DNA of 64,000 nt from Eutrophovita brisbanensis. Lineage in GTDB: Bacteria > Pseudomonadota > Gammaproteobacteria > Burkholderiales > Eutrophovitaceae. Of this stretch, positions 33,289-41,889 are shown piece by piece (the stretch's first letter is position 1; the number at the start of each line of letters is the position of its first letter). The notes under the pieces are model-generated. The model saw only the letters and a list, made by a program, of their open reading frames with translations, was not told where the DNA came from and ran no database searches. Where the stretch lies: positions 248,001 to 312,000 of the forward strand of contig JAYQTM010000001.1 in the NCBI GenBank assembly GCA_038147395.1, in the 5' to 3' direction. The position numbers were made by a program, and so were the translations under genes.

Positions 33289-33899
33289 ATGGCTGATTCA
33301 GGAAAAGAGATCGAGTTTTATTTTGATTTTTCGTCGCCATACGGCTACATGACAGCAACGCGTATTGGCTCGCTTGCGGATGAATTCGGCAGAACGGTAT
33401 CTTGGAAGCCGTTCATGATCGGCGCCGTCTTGAAAGTGACAGGTGGCACACCGCTACCCATGGTGCCGCTCAAAGGGGAGTATCACACGCGAGATATGGC
33501 CCGCGTTGCCAGACTTTGGGGGATCACCTATCGGCAACCTGAGAAATTTCCTATTTCTTCTCAAGCACCGTGCCGACTGATTTATTGGCTGCAAAAGAAT
33601 GCGCCAGAGCATCAAGAGGCGGCGATCCTCAAATTGTATGAGGCGTATTTTGTGGAAGGTTTAGATATCTCGTCGCCTGAGGTCGCTGCGAAGATTGTGG
33701 CCACGTTAGCGGGAGATGAAGCCGAGTTGGTCGCGGCAACACAAGACCCGGAAATGAAAGAGAAACTCAAAACCGAGTGTGAATTGGCGATTGAGAAGGG
33801 GGTCTTTGGGTCCCCCTTATGATTGTTGACGGAGAGCCGTTCTGGGGTTCAGATCGCTTTGATCATGTCCGAGAGTGGTTAAAAACCGGCGGCTTTTGA
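33289..33899 (+). CDS. 2-hydroxychromene-2-carboxylate isomerase/DsbA-like protein, frameshifted near the C-terminus
   Basis: The frame from 33289 (ATG preceded by GGAGGAAGG) gives a kappa-GST/HCCA isomerase-like thioredoxin-fold protein: EFYFDFSSPYGYMTATRI with the conserved Ser, FMIGAVLK, and a C-terminal GVFGSP. As written it stops at 33822 after GSPL. A frame one base over continues the family exactly (MIVDGEPFWGSDRFDHVREW...) to a TGA at 33897-33899. A single missing base in the CCCCCTT stretch near 33814-33820 explains this. Members isomerise hydroxychromene carboxylate or act on CoA/glutathione conjugates; the role in a leucine cluster is unclear. Confidence 0.8.
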
Positions 33900-33913
33900 G
33901 GAGTGGCTCAACG

Positions 33914-34312
33914 ATGACGCTAAAAAAAGGATGTAAGGACTTGGTCGCGGAGGCCTCGCGGGTGATCAAGACCATTCCCACAGCTGACGCCATTGAACAC
34001 CTTAATCACCCGGATGTCGTGTTTGTCGATATTCGTGATGTTCGCGAACTCGAGCGAGATGGCATGATTCCAGGTGCTTACCACGCACCACGAGGCATGA
34101 TTGAATTTTGGATTGATCCCGATAGTCCTTATTACAAAGAAATTTTTGGATCCGGTAAGACGTTTTATTTTTACTGCGCTTCAGCATGGCGATCCGCACT
34201 CACCACAAAAGTTGTTCAGGAGATGGGTTTAGAAAACGTGGCGCATATCGAGGGCGGCTTTGGTGCTTGGAAGAAACACGGTGGCCCTGTTGGTGAGAAG
34301 GCAAGCAAATAG
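33914..34312 (+). CDS. Rhodanese-domain protein
   Basis: A 132-residue single-domain rhodanese. VVFVDIRDVRELERDGMIPG is the CDC25/rhodanese A-box and YCASAWRSA the active-site loop with the catalytic Cys, followed by GGFGAWKKHG. It probably transfers sulphane sulphur to a thiol acceptor. ATG at 33914 is preceded by GAGGAG ten bases upstream. It lies between the isomerase gene and methylcrotonyl-CoA carboxylase, on the same strand with short gaps. Confidence 0.85.
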   Translation: MTLKKGCKDLVAEASRVIKTIPTADAIEHLNHPDVVFVDIRDVRELERDGMIPGAYHAPRGMIEFWIDPDSPYYKEIFGSGKTFYFYCASAWRSALTTKVVQEMGLENVAHIEGGFGAWKKHGGPVGEKASK

Positions 34313-34322
34313 AGTGTGAACA

Positions 34323-35930
34323 ATGACGACACTAAAAACAAAAATTAATGCCCGATCAGAAGACTTCGGTGTGAACCGCGATGCCATGCACTCGTTGGTG
34401 AGTGATCTACGAGAGAAAAGTGAGCAGGTCTCGGTCGGTGGCTCAGAGAAGGCACGAGAAAAGCATCTGAGTCGCGGCAAGCTGTTGCCAAGAGAGCGCG
34501 TTCGGTCCTTATTGGATGAAGGCACTCCATTTTTGGAGCTCTCGCAGTTGGCTGGTTGGGAGATGTATGACAACGCAGTTCCTTCGGCAGGCATCATCAC
34601 TGGCATTGGTCGTGTCGCTGGAACCGAGTGCGTGATTGTCGCAAACGATGCCACAGTGAAGGGCGGGACATATTTCCCAATGACGGTGAAGAAACATTTG
34701 CGTGCGCAAGAAGTTGCTCAGCAAAATGGTCTGCCGTGCATTTATTTGGTCGACTCAGGTGGTGGGAATTTGCCGAATCAAGATGAGATTTTTGCTGACC
34801 GCGAGCACTTCGGCCGCATATTTTTTAACCAAGCGAATATGTCGGCTCAGCGTATTCCGCAAATCGCGTGTGTCATGGGTTCATGTACCGCTGGCGGTGC
34901 TTATGTGCCAGCGATGTCGGATGAAACCGTGATTGTTAAAAATCAAGGAACGATTTTTTTAGGAGGCCCGCCACTAGTTAAAGCAGCGACAGGTGAGATT
35001 GTGAGTGCCGAGGATCTTGGCGGTGCTGACGTGCACGCTAGGGTATCCGGGGTAGTGGATCATTACGCGCAGAATGATCAACACGCGCTTGAGACTGTGA
35101 GATCGATCGTTAAGAACTTAAATCGCAATAAAAAAATTGATCTCAATCTTTCGGAGCCGCGTGAGCCGTTGTATGCGCCAGAGGATATTTACGGTGTGGT
35201 TCCTGCTGATCCTCGAAAGCCATATGACGTGAGAGAAATCATTGCGAGAGTCGTGGATGGCAGCGAATTTGACGAATATAAAGCACTGTACGGTACGACC
35301 TTAGTCACTGGATTTGCGAGGATCAATGGTTATCCGGTTGGGATTGTGGCGAACAACGGCATTTTATTTTCTGAGTCTGCGCTTAAGGGAGCACACTTCA
35401 TCGAGCTGTGTTCGCAAAGAAAGATTCCATTGGTCTTTTTGCAAAACATCACTGGTTTCATGGTCGGGCAAAAATATGAATCGGGAGGGATTGCAAAAGA
35501 CGGCGCAAAGATGGTGACGGCGGTCGCCACGACCAAAGTGCCGAAGTTTACGGTCATCATTGGTGGCAGTTTCGGTGCAGGGAACTACGGCATGTGTGGG
35601 AGAGCGTACTCGCCGAGATTTTTGTGGATGTGGCCTAACGCGAGAATCTCGATCATGGGAGGTGAGCAGGCTGCCAGTGTGCTCGCCACGGTGAAACGTG
35701 ATGCGATTGAACGTTCTGGTGGCACGTGGTCTTCAGACGAGGAAACTTCGTTTAAGCAACCACTCCTTGATCAGTACGAACGACAGGGTCATCCCTACTA
35801 CGCCACAGCAAGACTTTGGGATGACGGGATCATTGATCCCGCGCAGACCAGAAGGGTCTTGAGCCTTGCGATTTCCGCAACGTTGAATCAACCCATACCG
35901 GACACGCGTTTCGGTGTGTTCCGCATGTAA
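34323..35930 (+). CDS. liuB: 3-methylcrotonyl-CoA carboxylase, carboxyltransferase (beta) subunit
   Basis: A 535-residue carboxyltransferase with the crotonase-like two-domain fold: GKLLPRERVRSLLDEGTPFLE at the N-terminus, GSCTAGGAYVPAMSDE in the N-domain, and GGSFGAGNYGMCGRAYSPRF and RISIMGGEQAASVL in the C-domain. These are typical of MCC beta rather than propionyl-CoA carboxylase. With the biotin subunit at 38295 it carboxylates 3-methylcrotonyl-CoA to 3-methylglutaconyl-CoA. It follows the rhodanese gene by ten bases and precedes a second acyl-CoA dehydrogenase by ten. Confidence 0.93.
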   Translation: MTTLKTKINARSEDFGVNRDAMHSLVSDLREKSEQVSVGGSEKAREKHLSRGKLLPRERVRSLLDEGTPFLELSQLAGWEMYDNAVPSAGIITGIGRVAGTECVIVANDATVKGGTYFPMTVKKHLRAQEVAQQNGLPCIYLVDSGGGNLPNQDEIFADREHFGRIFFNQANMSAQRIPQIACVMGSCTAGGAYVPAMSDETVIVKNQGTIFLGGPPLVKAATGEIVSAEDLGGADVHARVSGVVDHYAQNDQHALETVRSIVKNLNRNKKIDLNLSEPREPLYAPEDIYGVVPADPRKPYDVREIIARVVDGSEFDEYKALYGTTLVTGFARINGYPVGIVANNGILFSESALKGAHFIELCSQRKIPLVFLQNITGFMVGQKYESGGIAKDGAKMVTAVATTKVPKFTVIIGGSFGAGNYGMCGRAYSPRFLWMWPNARISIMGGEQAASVLATVKRDAIERSGGTWSSDEETSFKQPLLDQYERQGHPYYATARLWDDGIIDPAQTRRVLSLAISATLNQPIPDTRFGVFRM

Positions 35931-35940
35931 CGAGGATGAA

Positions 35941-37083
35941 ATGATTTACACCACACCAGAGCATGATGCTCTAAGAGAGCAAGTCGCTAGGTTTCTTGAA
36001 CGGGAAGTCGAGCCGCACGGGCATATTTGGGAGGAGCAAGGTTATGTTCCTCGAGAAGTACTTCGCAAGATGGGTGAGCTGGGCTGGTTGGGGATGACTT
36101 ATTCCTCCGAGTACGGCGGAGCTGACGCTGATTTACTCACGTCAGTGGTATTCCAAGAGGCACTTTCACTCTCGACCTTCGGCGGGTTTATTGTGACGGT
36201 CTTGGTTCACACTGATATGGCGTCTCCACATCTGGTGCATGCGGGAAGTCCAGATCAAATTAAAACCTATTTACCCCAGGTGATTTCAGGTGAGAAGATC
36301 ACAGCTGTCGGTATCAGTGAGCCCGATGCAGGGTCTGATGTCGCAGGTATTCGAACGTCAGCAAAACGAGATGGTGATGATTGGGTGCTCAATGGCACCA
36401 AGATGTTCATTACCAATGGTGTTCATGCTGATCTTTATTTCGTGGCGGCTAAAACGGATCCTGATGCAAAAGGGTCTCGCGGCATCTCGATGTTTATTGT
36501 CGAGAAAGGCACTCCAGGTTTTTCTGTCAGTCGACAGTTAGACAAACAAGGTTGGTGTTCTTCGGATACGGCTGAGCTTGTGTTCGACAATTGTCGAATC
36601 CCTGCGAGGAATCTGCTGGGCGAAGAAAATCGCGGATTTTACGCAGTGATGAGTAATTTTCAGATTGAGCGTATCGCACTTGGCGCGATGGCGGTGGGGC
36701 ACGCGCGCACTGCGTTGAGACTGACAACTGAATGGACACAGCAGCGAAAAGCATTCGGTGGCGTGTTGTATGACAAACAAGTGATTCGTCAACGGCTCGC
36801 GATGCTCGCGTCAAAAACCGAAGCTGCTCGAACACTTTTGTATCACTGTGCTTGGCTCGCCACCAATAACCAAGAGTGTGTGAAAGAAGTATCCATGTTA
36901 AAGGCGCTCACAGGAGAACTGGTGAACGAGGTAACGTATTCGTGTCAGCAGTTCTTTGGTGGCATGGGGTACATGAAGGAGAGCCCGATTGAGCGACTCG
37001 TTCGTGACGCGCGCGTCTTGGCGATTGGCGGTGGTGCCACTGAAGTGATGCTCGAGGAAGTCGCCAAACGGCTTTATTTCTGA
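35941..37083 (+). CDS. Acyl-CoA dehydrogenase (second, AtuD/IVD-like)
   Basis: A 380-residue acyl-CoA dehydrogenase with ISEPDAGSDVAG and MFITNG for FAD/substrate binding. The putative base Glu243 is in FQIERIALGAM, the isovaleryl-type position, while the usual C-terminal site reads AIGGGATEVM with no Glu. This pattern also occurs in citronellyl-CoA dehydrogenase AtuD. The substrate is probably a branched acyl-CoA. The ATG at 35941 has GAGG just upstream. It lies between liuB and liuC, a place not occupied by a second dehydrogenase in the Pseudomonas liu operon. Confidence 0.88.
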   Translation: MIYTTPEHDALREQVARFLEREVEPHGHIWEEQGYVPREVLRKMGELGWLGMTYSSEYGGADADLLTSVVFQEALSLSTFGGFIVTVLVHTDMASPHLVHAGSPDQIKTYLPQVISGEKITAVGISEPDAGSDVAGIRTSAKRDGDDWVLNGTKMFITNGVHADLYFVAAKTDPDAKGSRGISMFIVEKGTPGFSVSRQLDKQGWCSSDTAELVFDNCRIPARNLLGEENRGFYAVMSNFQIERIALGAMAVGHARTALRLTTEWTQQRKAFGGVLYDKQVIRQRLAMLASKTEAARTLLYHCAWLATNNQECVKEVSMLKALTGELVNEVTYSCQQFFGGMGYMKESPIERLVRDARVLAIGGGATEVMLEEVAKRLYF

Positions 37084-37093
37084 GGGTCATCTC

Positions 37094-37894
37094 GTGAACA
37101 CATATCAAACGCTTGAGATAGAACGACAATCGGGTGTCGCTTGGGTGTGGCTCAATCGGCCTGAAGTGAGGAATGCCTTTAATGATCAAATGATCGCTGA
37201 GCTCACTGCTGCGTTCACTGAACTGGGTCAGGATGACGACGTTCGGGTCATGGTGCTTGCAGGTCGAGGCCCATCCTTTTGTGCAGGTGCAGACTTAAAT
37301 TGGATGAAGAAGATGTCTGAATACTCCTTTGAGGAGAATCGAGCAGACGCTTCGAAGTTGGCATCCATGTTGCATGCTTTATTCACTTTTCCGAAGCCAA
37401 CCATTGCGCGAGTTCATGGACATGCGTTTGCAGGCGGCATGGGACTCGTTGCTGCGTGTGATGTGGCGGTAGCCTCGAACGATACCAAGTTTTGTTTGTC
37501 GGAAGTAAAGATCGGATTGATCCCCGCAACCATCGGACCTTATGTGGTGGCTGCTATGGGTGCGAGGATTGCTCGTCGGTATATGTTAAGCGCTGAGCGA
37601 TTCGATTCAAACGAAGCGCTTCGCTCAGGATTTATTCATGAGGTGTCGAGCTCCGAGACGTTAGACGAGTTGGTCGAGACCATCTTGGAGAATTTTCTTT
37701 CCGGCGGGCCACACGCGCATCGCGAAACGAAATCACTGATTGAGCGGATTGAAGCATCGGGTCTTGATCAAGAATTAATTGATGACACCGCAGCGAGGAT
37801 TGCTCGAGTGCGGGCAACCGATGAGGGTCGCGAGGGCATACGGTCGTTTTTAGAAAAGCGGCGGCCTGGTTGGTTGCGAGATAGTGGAGAGTAA
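37094..37894 (+). CDS. liuC: Methylglutaconyl-CoA hydratase (enoyl-CoA hydratase family)
   Basis: A 266-residue crotonase-fold protein. AGRGPSFCAGADLNWMKKM holds the first oxyanion loop, GHAFAGGMGLVAACDVAV the second, and FCLSEVKIGLIPATIGPYVV the catalytic Glu loop. The NWMKKM signature is typical of LiuC-type methylglutaconyl-CoA hydratases. It converts 3-methylglutaconyl-CoA to HMG-CoA. The stop codon lies two bases before the next small membrane gene, and the MCC alpha gene follows. Confidence 0.9.
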   Translation: MNTYQTLEIERQSGVAWVWLNRPEVRNAFNDQMIAELTAAFTELGQDDDVRVMVLAGRGPSFCAGADLNWMKKMSEYSFEENRADASKLASMLHALFTFPKPTIARVHGHAFAGGMGLVAACDVAVASNDTKFCLSEVKIGLIPATIGPYVVAAMGARIARRYMLSAERFDSNEALRSGFIHEVSSSETLDELVETILENFLSGGPHAHRETKSLIERIEASGLDQELIDDTAARIARVRATDEGREGIRSFLEKRRPGWLRDSGE

Positions 37895-37896
37895 GA

Positions 37897-38283
37897 ATGG
37901 TGGCGTTTACGAACTGGGATCGACAAAAAAGCAAGCTCGTCGTATTTTTTAGCGCGTTGGGCTTGGGTGGATTCGTTTTAAATTTATTGGCTGGCATTGG
38001 TGTGTGGTCGCACATCCGTGATAAATCGGTACCTGTGCCGACTTACGATAGCTTCATCAATCAAGTGAGATACTCGCCAAAAGAGGAACACGCTGATATA
38101 GCTCGAGGTTTTTTCGAAAATTGGTCACAGTGTGTTGCGACTGCGGAAGGTATGAATAGTGTCGTCGTACACGCACTCGTGACGGGATCTATCGCTGGCA
38201 TTATCTTTTTCGCGATTTGTCTTGTGTTTAGCTGGCAGCTATACAAAAAAGTAAATCGCTCTGTCGTTGACGCACAGCCATAA
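37897..38283 (+). CDS. Two-helix membrane protein inside the leucine operon, unknown function
   Basis: A 128-residue protein with hydrophobic helices at about residues 17-37 and 88-112, separated by a soluble loop of some 50 residues (RDKSVPVPTYDSFINQV ... NWSQCVATAEG). No family is recognised. GGAGA lies seven bases upstream of the ATG, and it fits tightly between liuC and liuD (gaps of 2 and 11 bases), so it is very likely translated. A membrane protein is unexpected in this cytosolic pathway; an accessory or unrelated role is equally possible. Confidence 0.6.
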   Translation: MVAFTNWDRQKSKLVVFFSALGLGGFVLNLLAGIGVWSHIRDKSVPVPTYDSFINQVRYSPKEEHADIARGFFENWSQCVATAEGMNSVVVHALVTGSIAGIIFFAICLVFSWQLYKKVNRSVVDAQP

Positions 38284-38294
38284 CGAGTCGGTAC

Positions 38295-40301
38295 ATGTTT
38301 CAGAAAATCTTAATCGCAAACCGAGGTGAAATCGCTGTTCGCGTTGCGAAGACAGCAAAAAAACTCGGTGTGCAAACTGTCGCGATTTATTCCGAGGTGG
38401 ACGCGAACGCACTGCATGTGGAAATGTGTGATGAGAGCGTGTGTGTTGGTGGTGCGGCGCCAGCGGATTCTTACCTGAATGTAGAGCGGATCATCGCTGC
38501 TGCGAAGGCAACGGGTAGCGAAGCGATTCATCCTGGGTACGGCTTCTTATCAGAGAACGCGGCTTTTGCTCGTCGGTGTGAATCTGAAGGGATTAAATTC
38601 ATCGGACCATCGTCATCGACGATTGAATCCATGGGATTAAAAAGTGCGGCCAAAGCGATCGTTGAGAAAGCAGGCGTTCCGCTACTCCCTGGATATCATG
38701 GCGACGATCAAAGCGATAGCGTGTTGGTGTCAGAGGCAACTCGCATTGGTTATCCACTGCTCATCAAAGCGAGTGCTGGCGGTGGTGGTAAGGGCATGCG
38801 AATTGTCATGAAAGCTGAAGACTTCGATTCGGCTTTAGCGGGTGCACGAAGAGAAGCGGCGAATAGTTTTGGAAATGATCATGTCTTAATTGAACGCTAC
38901 ATCCAAGCACCGCGACACGTCGAAGTTCAAATTTTTGCGGATAGTCAGGGTGATTGTGTGTATTTGTTCGAGCGCGATTGCTCGTTACAACGACGCTACC
39001 AAAAAGTGATTGAAGAGGCCCCGGCGCCGGGGTTATCAGAGGAGGTGCGACGTCATCTTGGTGAGGTTGCCGTTAGTGTGGCTCAAGCCGTTTCCTATGA
39101 GGGTGCGGGGACAGTTGAGTTCATCATGGACGAGCAGCAAAACTTTTATTTTATGGAGATGAACACAAGACTCCAGGTCGAGCACCCTGTCACGGAAATG
39201 ATTGTTGGGGAAGATCTCGTCGAGTGGCAGCTTAGAGTTGCTTCTGGAGAGTCATTACCAAAAACGCAAGAGGCGATCACATCACACGGCCATGCGTTTG
39301 AAGCGCGTATTTACGCCGAAGATCCACACAAAGATTTTTTACCCGCAGCAGGTCAAATCACTTATTTATCGACGCCTGATCCTGATGGAAAGCGCATCCG
39401 AATTGAAACGGGTGTTCGCGTTGGCGATGAAGTTGGCGTTTATTACGACCCGATGATTGCGAAGGTGGTGTGCTGGGGTGAGTCGCGAGATCTCGCACTT
39501 CAGGCACTACGAGATGCGTTGCGTCAGTATCACCTTGCTGGCATACAAACGAATACCAACTTTTTAAGTCGACTTGCTTCCGTCACGAACTTCACAGACG
39601 CGGATCGTCACCCGAGCGGGCTGACCACAGGACTCATTGCACAATTTAAAGACGAACTCACTTCAAGTTCTCCTGACGTGGAGAAAGCCGCGATAGTCAT
39701 GAGTGTGGCGTATGACTTGAATCATCAGGAAGCGAGTACACAACGAGCCGAATCGGACCCTTATTCGCCGTGGGCAATGAAAGACGGATGGCGATTGAAC
39801 GCCCCACCCAGTCGTCGGTATACATACAGCGTGAATGAAACCGAATATCGTGTCGTGACGACGGATGAATCAGGTCAGATCACGGTGTCATTCGAAGATG
39901 GTGAAATCACATTGGATACCGTGTCACTCCAGGGCAATAATGTCACGGCATCCCTTGATCATCAAAAGCAACAAGCAACCGTGCATCAAGATGGACTCAT
40001 CACGACAGTTTTTTATAACGGTCACACGGTGAGGCTCTCGGCGGTGAGTAATAGTTCTTCTGTCGAGGAAGAGTCGGAGAACGCCTTGGTTGCACCGCTA
40101 CCTGGATATGTTCGCCAGGTCTTAGTTGCTAAGGGCGATGTCGTGACAAAAGATCAACCGCTTATAATTGTCGAAGCAATGAAGATGGAGCACACCATTC
40201 TCTCTCCAAAAGATGGTCTGGTGGATGACGTGTTTTACAAAGCGGGCGATCAGGTGCTGGAGGGTGCTGAATTGCTGGCGATTGAGGAACAAAAGGGATG
40301 A
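38295..40301 (+). CDS. liuD: 3-methylcrotonyl-CoA carboxylase, biotin-containing (alpha) subunit
   Basis: A 668-residue protein with biotin carboxylase (FQKILIANRGEIAVRVAKTA; ASAGGGGKGMR ATP loop; FMEMNTRLQVEHPVTE), a BT linker region and a C-terminal biotinyl domain with VEAMKMEH, where the Lys near residue 630 carries biotin. It carboxylates biotin with ATP and bicarbonate and works with LiuB. The end overlaps the HMG-CoA lyase gene by four bases (ATGA). Biotin genes lie a little downstream, consistent with the cofactor need. Confidence 0.94.
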   Translation: MFQKILIANRGEIAVRVAKTAKKLGVQTVAIYSEVDANALHVEMCDESVCVGGAAPADSYLNVERIIAAAKATGSEAIHPGYGFLSENAAFARRCESEGIKFIGPSSSTIESMGLKSAAKAIVEKAGVPLLPGYHGDDQSDSVLVSEATRIGYPLLIKASAGGGGKGMRIVMKAEDFDSALAGARREAANSFGNDHVLIERYIQAPRHVEVQIFADSQGDCVYLFERDCSLQRRYQKVIEEAPAPGLSEEVRRHLGEVAVSVAQAVSYEGAGTVEFIMDEQQNFYFMEMNTRLQVEHPVTEMIVGEDLVEWQLRVASGESLPKTQEAITSHGHAFEARIYAEDPHKDFLPAAGQITYLSTPDPDGKRIRIETGVRVGDEVGVYYDPMIAKVVCWGESRDLALQALRDALRQYHLAGIQTNTNFLSRLASVTNFTDADRHPSGLTTGLIAQFKDELTSSSPDVEKAAIVMSVAYDLNHQEASTQRAESDPYSPWAMKDGWRLNAPPSRRYTYSVNETEYRVVTTDESGQITVSFEDGEITLDTVSLQGNNVTASLDHQKQQATVHQDGLITTVFYNGHTVRLSAVSNSSSVEEESENALVAPLPGYVRQVLVAKGDVVTKDQPLIIVEAMKMEHTILSPKDGLVDDVFYKAGDQVLEGAELLAIEEQKG

Positions 40302-41212
40302 CGATACCAAGTCGAGTCAAACTTGTAGAAGTGGGCCCTCGGGATGGATTACAAAACGAGAAGGTTCATGTGCCAACTGATGTCAAAGTCGAATTAATTG
40401 GCAAGCTGGCCGACGCAGGATTATCGGTGATTGAAGCGGGAAGTTTTGTGTCGCCTAAGTGGGTGCCCCAGATGGCTGATACGAAAGATGTATTCGCCAA
40501 GGCGGCGATTCGCCCTGAAGTGTGTTACCCCGTTTTGGTTCCGAACCTAAAAGGCTTGGAGGCGGCGATCGCCTCTGGCGTGAAAGAGGTTGCAGGTTTC
40601 GCGGCTGCCAGTGAGACTTTCTCACAGAAGAATACGAATTGCTCGATACAAGAATCGCTGGTCAGACAAAAAAATGTGTGTGACGAAGCGCTTCGTGCCG
40701 GTCTGCGTGTGAGAGGGTACATCTCGGTGGTTTTGGGTTGTCCCTATGAAGGAGATGTCAGTCCTGACGTTGTTGCCGATGTAGCGCAGCAATTGTTTGA
40801 TATGGGGTGTTACGAGGTCTCCCTTGGCGACACAGTGGGTGTTGGAACACCTCAGCGAACGAAAAAATTATTTGAAACCGTGGCAAAGACCATTCCCGTT
40901 GAAAAACTCGGTGGTCATTTTCACGACACATATGGCCAAGCGATTGGAAATATTTTTGCGTCATTGGAGTTGGGCGTGTCGACTTTTGATAGTTCAGTCG
41001 CGGGTCTCGGTGGATGCCCGTACTCGCCAGGTGCGACTGGTAACGTCGCCACCGAGGATGTGTTGTACATGCTAGATGGTATGGGTGTTGAGACTGGCGT
41101 TGATATGACGAAGCTGATTGAAGCTGCAGAATATATCTGTGGCCATCTGGGTCGACCGACGTATTCTCGAGCTGGACGCGCACTCCTATCAAAGCAACAG
41201 CGAGCAGCTTAA
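40298..41212 (+). CDS. liuE: Hydroxymethylglutaryl-CoA lyase
   Basis: A 304-residue TIM-barrel lyase of the DRE-TIM family. EVGPRDGLQNE at residues 11-21 holds the metal Asp and catalytic Arg, GGHFHDTYGQA the metal histidines, and GLGGCPYSPGATGNVATED the catalytic-Cys signature of HMG-CoA lyase. It cleaves HMG-CoA to acetoacetate and acetyl-CoA, the last step of the leucine pathway. Four-base overlap with liuD indicates coupled translation. Confidence 0.94.
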   Translation: MTIPSRVKLVEVGPRDGLQNEKVHVPTDVKVELIGKLADAGLSVIEAGSFVSPKWVPQMADTKDVFAKAAIRPEVCYPVLVPNLKGLEAAIASGVKEVAGFAAASETFSQKNTNCSIQESLVRQKNVCDEALRAGLRVRGYISVVLGCPYEGDVSPDVVADVAQQLFDMGCYEVSLGDTVGVGTPQRTKKLFETVAKTIPVEKLGGHFHDTYGQAIGNIFASLELGVSTFDSSVAGLGGCPYSPGATGNVATEDVLYMLDGMGVETGVDMTKLIEAAEYICGHLGRPTYSRAGRALLSKQQRAA

Positions 41213-41237
41213 GTCATAGCGAGTCAATTGATAAGGT

Positions 41238-41417
41238 ATGAGCGAAGTTCAATCTCCATGTGTCGAAATTTGTCAGCTTGATCCCGTGAGTGGCATGTGT
41301 CTTGGATGCTTTCGAACGATGGACGAAATCGCGAGCTGGATTGAATTAACGGATATCGAAAAACAAAGCGTCTTACTCAACGCGCAGAAACGAAAATCTG
41401 AAACGTTTGATCACTGA
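41238..41417 (+). CDS. DUF1289-family small cysteine-rich protein
   Basis: A 59-residue protein with SPCVEICQLDPVSGMCLGCF and RTMDEIASW, matching the DUF1289 family. Its four conserved cysteines probably bind a metal or iron-sulphur cluster. ATG at 41238 is preceded by AAGG. It follows liuE by 25 bases and ends two bases before the convergent thioesterase gene. The function of the family is unknown. Confidence 0.85.
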   Translation: MSEVQSPCVEICQLDPVSGMCLGCFRTMDEIASWIELTDIEKQSVLLNAQKRKSETFDH

Positions 41418-41419
41418 CC

Positions 41420-41833
41420 CTACGGGTCGATGACAGCTTTCAATGGTGAGACCTCGCCGGCTTTGATTTTATCCTCGACAATTTGGAATAGACCGCGAAC
41501 TTCATAAGCGGTCAAGCAAAGCACGTCATTCACGTAGGCTTCGTATTCGACTTTAAACGTTTTACGTCGCCACTCAGTGATGAATAAGTTCACTTGAAGG
41601 ACATCTCCATCTCGCACCACGTGATGAAATGACGCGCCACAGTCTATGAGTCCTAGCGCGAGACTGTCTACACTCTCGGCTAATTTATTGTGACTTCCCC
41701 ATTGGCGTAGCCAGTCGTGAAACGTGCGATCGATAAATCGATAGAAATTTGGATAGAACACGATGCCGGCTGGATCACAGTCGCCGAAAGTGATGACAAT
41801 CTCACAACTGTGTTTGATGGTTTTTTCTGACAT
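41420..41833 (-). CDS. 4HBT/YbgC-type acyl-CoA thioesterase
   Basis: A 137-residue hotdog-fold protein. The motif TFGDCDPAGIVFYPNFYRF holds the catalytic Asp of the 4-hydroxybenzoyl-CoA thioesterase (YbgC) group, and LIDCGASFHHVVRDGD and FKVEYEA are also family-like. It should hydrolyse a short-chain or aromatic acyl-CoA. It is on the minus strand after bioB, 56 bases downstream, and convergent with the DUF1289 gene. Confidence 0.87.
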   Translation of the reverse strand: MSEKTIKHSCEIVITFGDCDPAGIVFYPNFYRFIDRTFHDWLRQWGSHNKLAESVDSLALGLIDCGASFHHVVRDGDVLQVNLFITEWRRKTFKVEYEAYVNDVLCLTAYEVRGLFQIVEDKIKAGEVSPLKAVIDP

Positions 41834-41889
41834 CGTTTGTGTTTGGGTAGTAATGATTTTTCGCGGTAACCTCTAGTGACCCATAAATC

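Noticed and set aside
41405..41425. Short GACCC/GGGTC hairpin between the DUF1289 and thioesterase genes as a terminator
   Set aside because: Only five pairs, a three-base loop and no T tract; it overlaps both stop codons.
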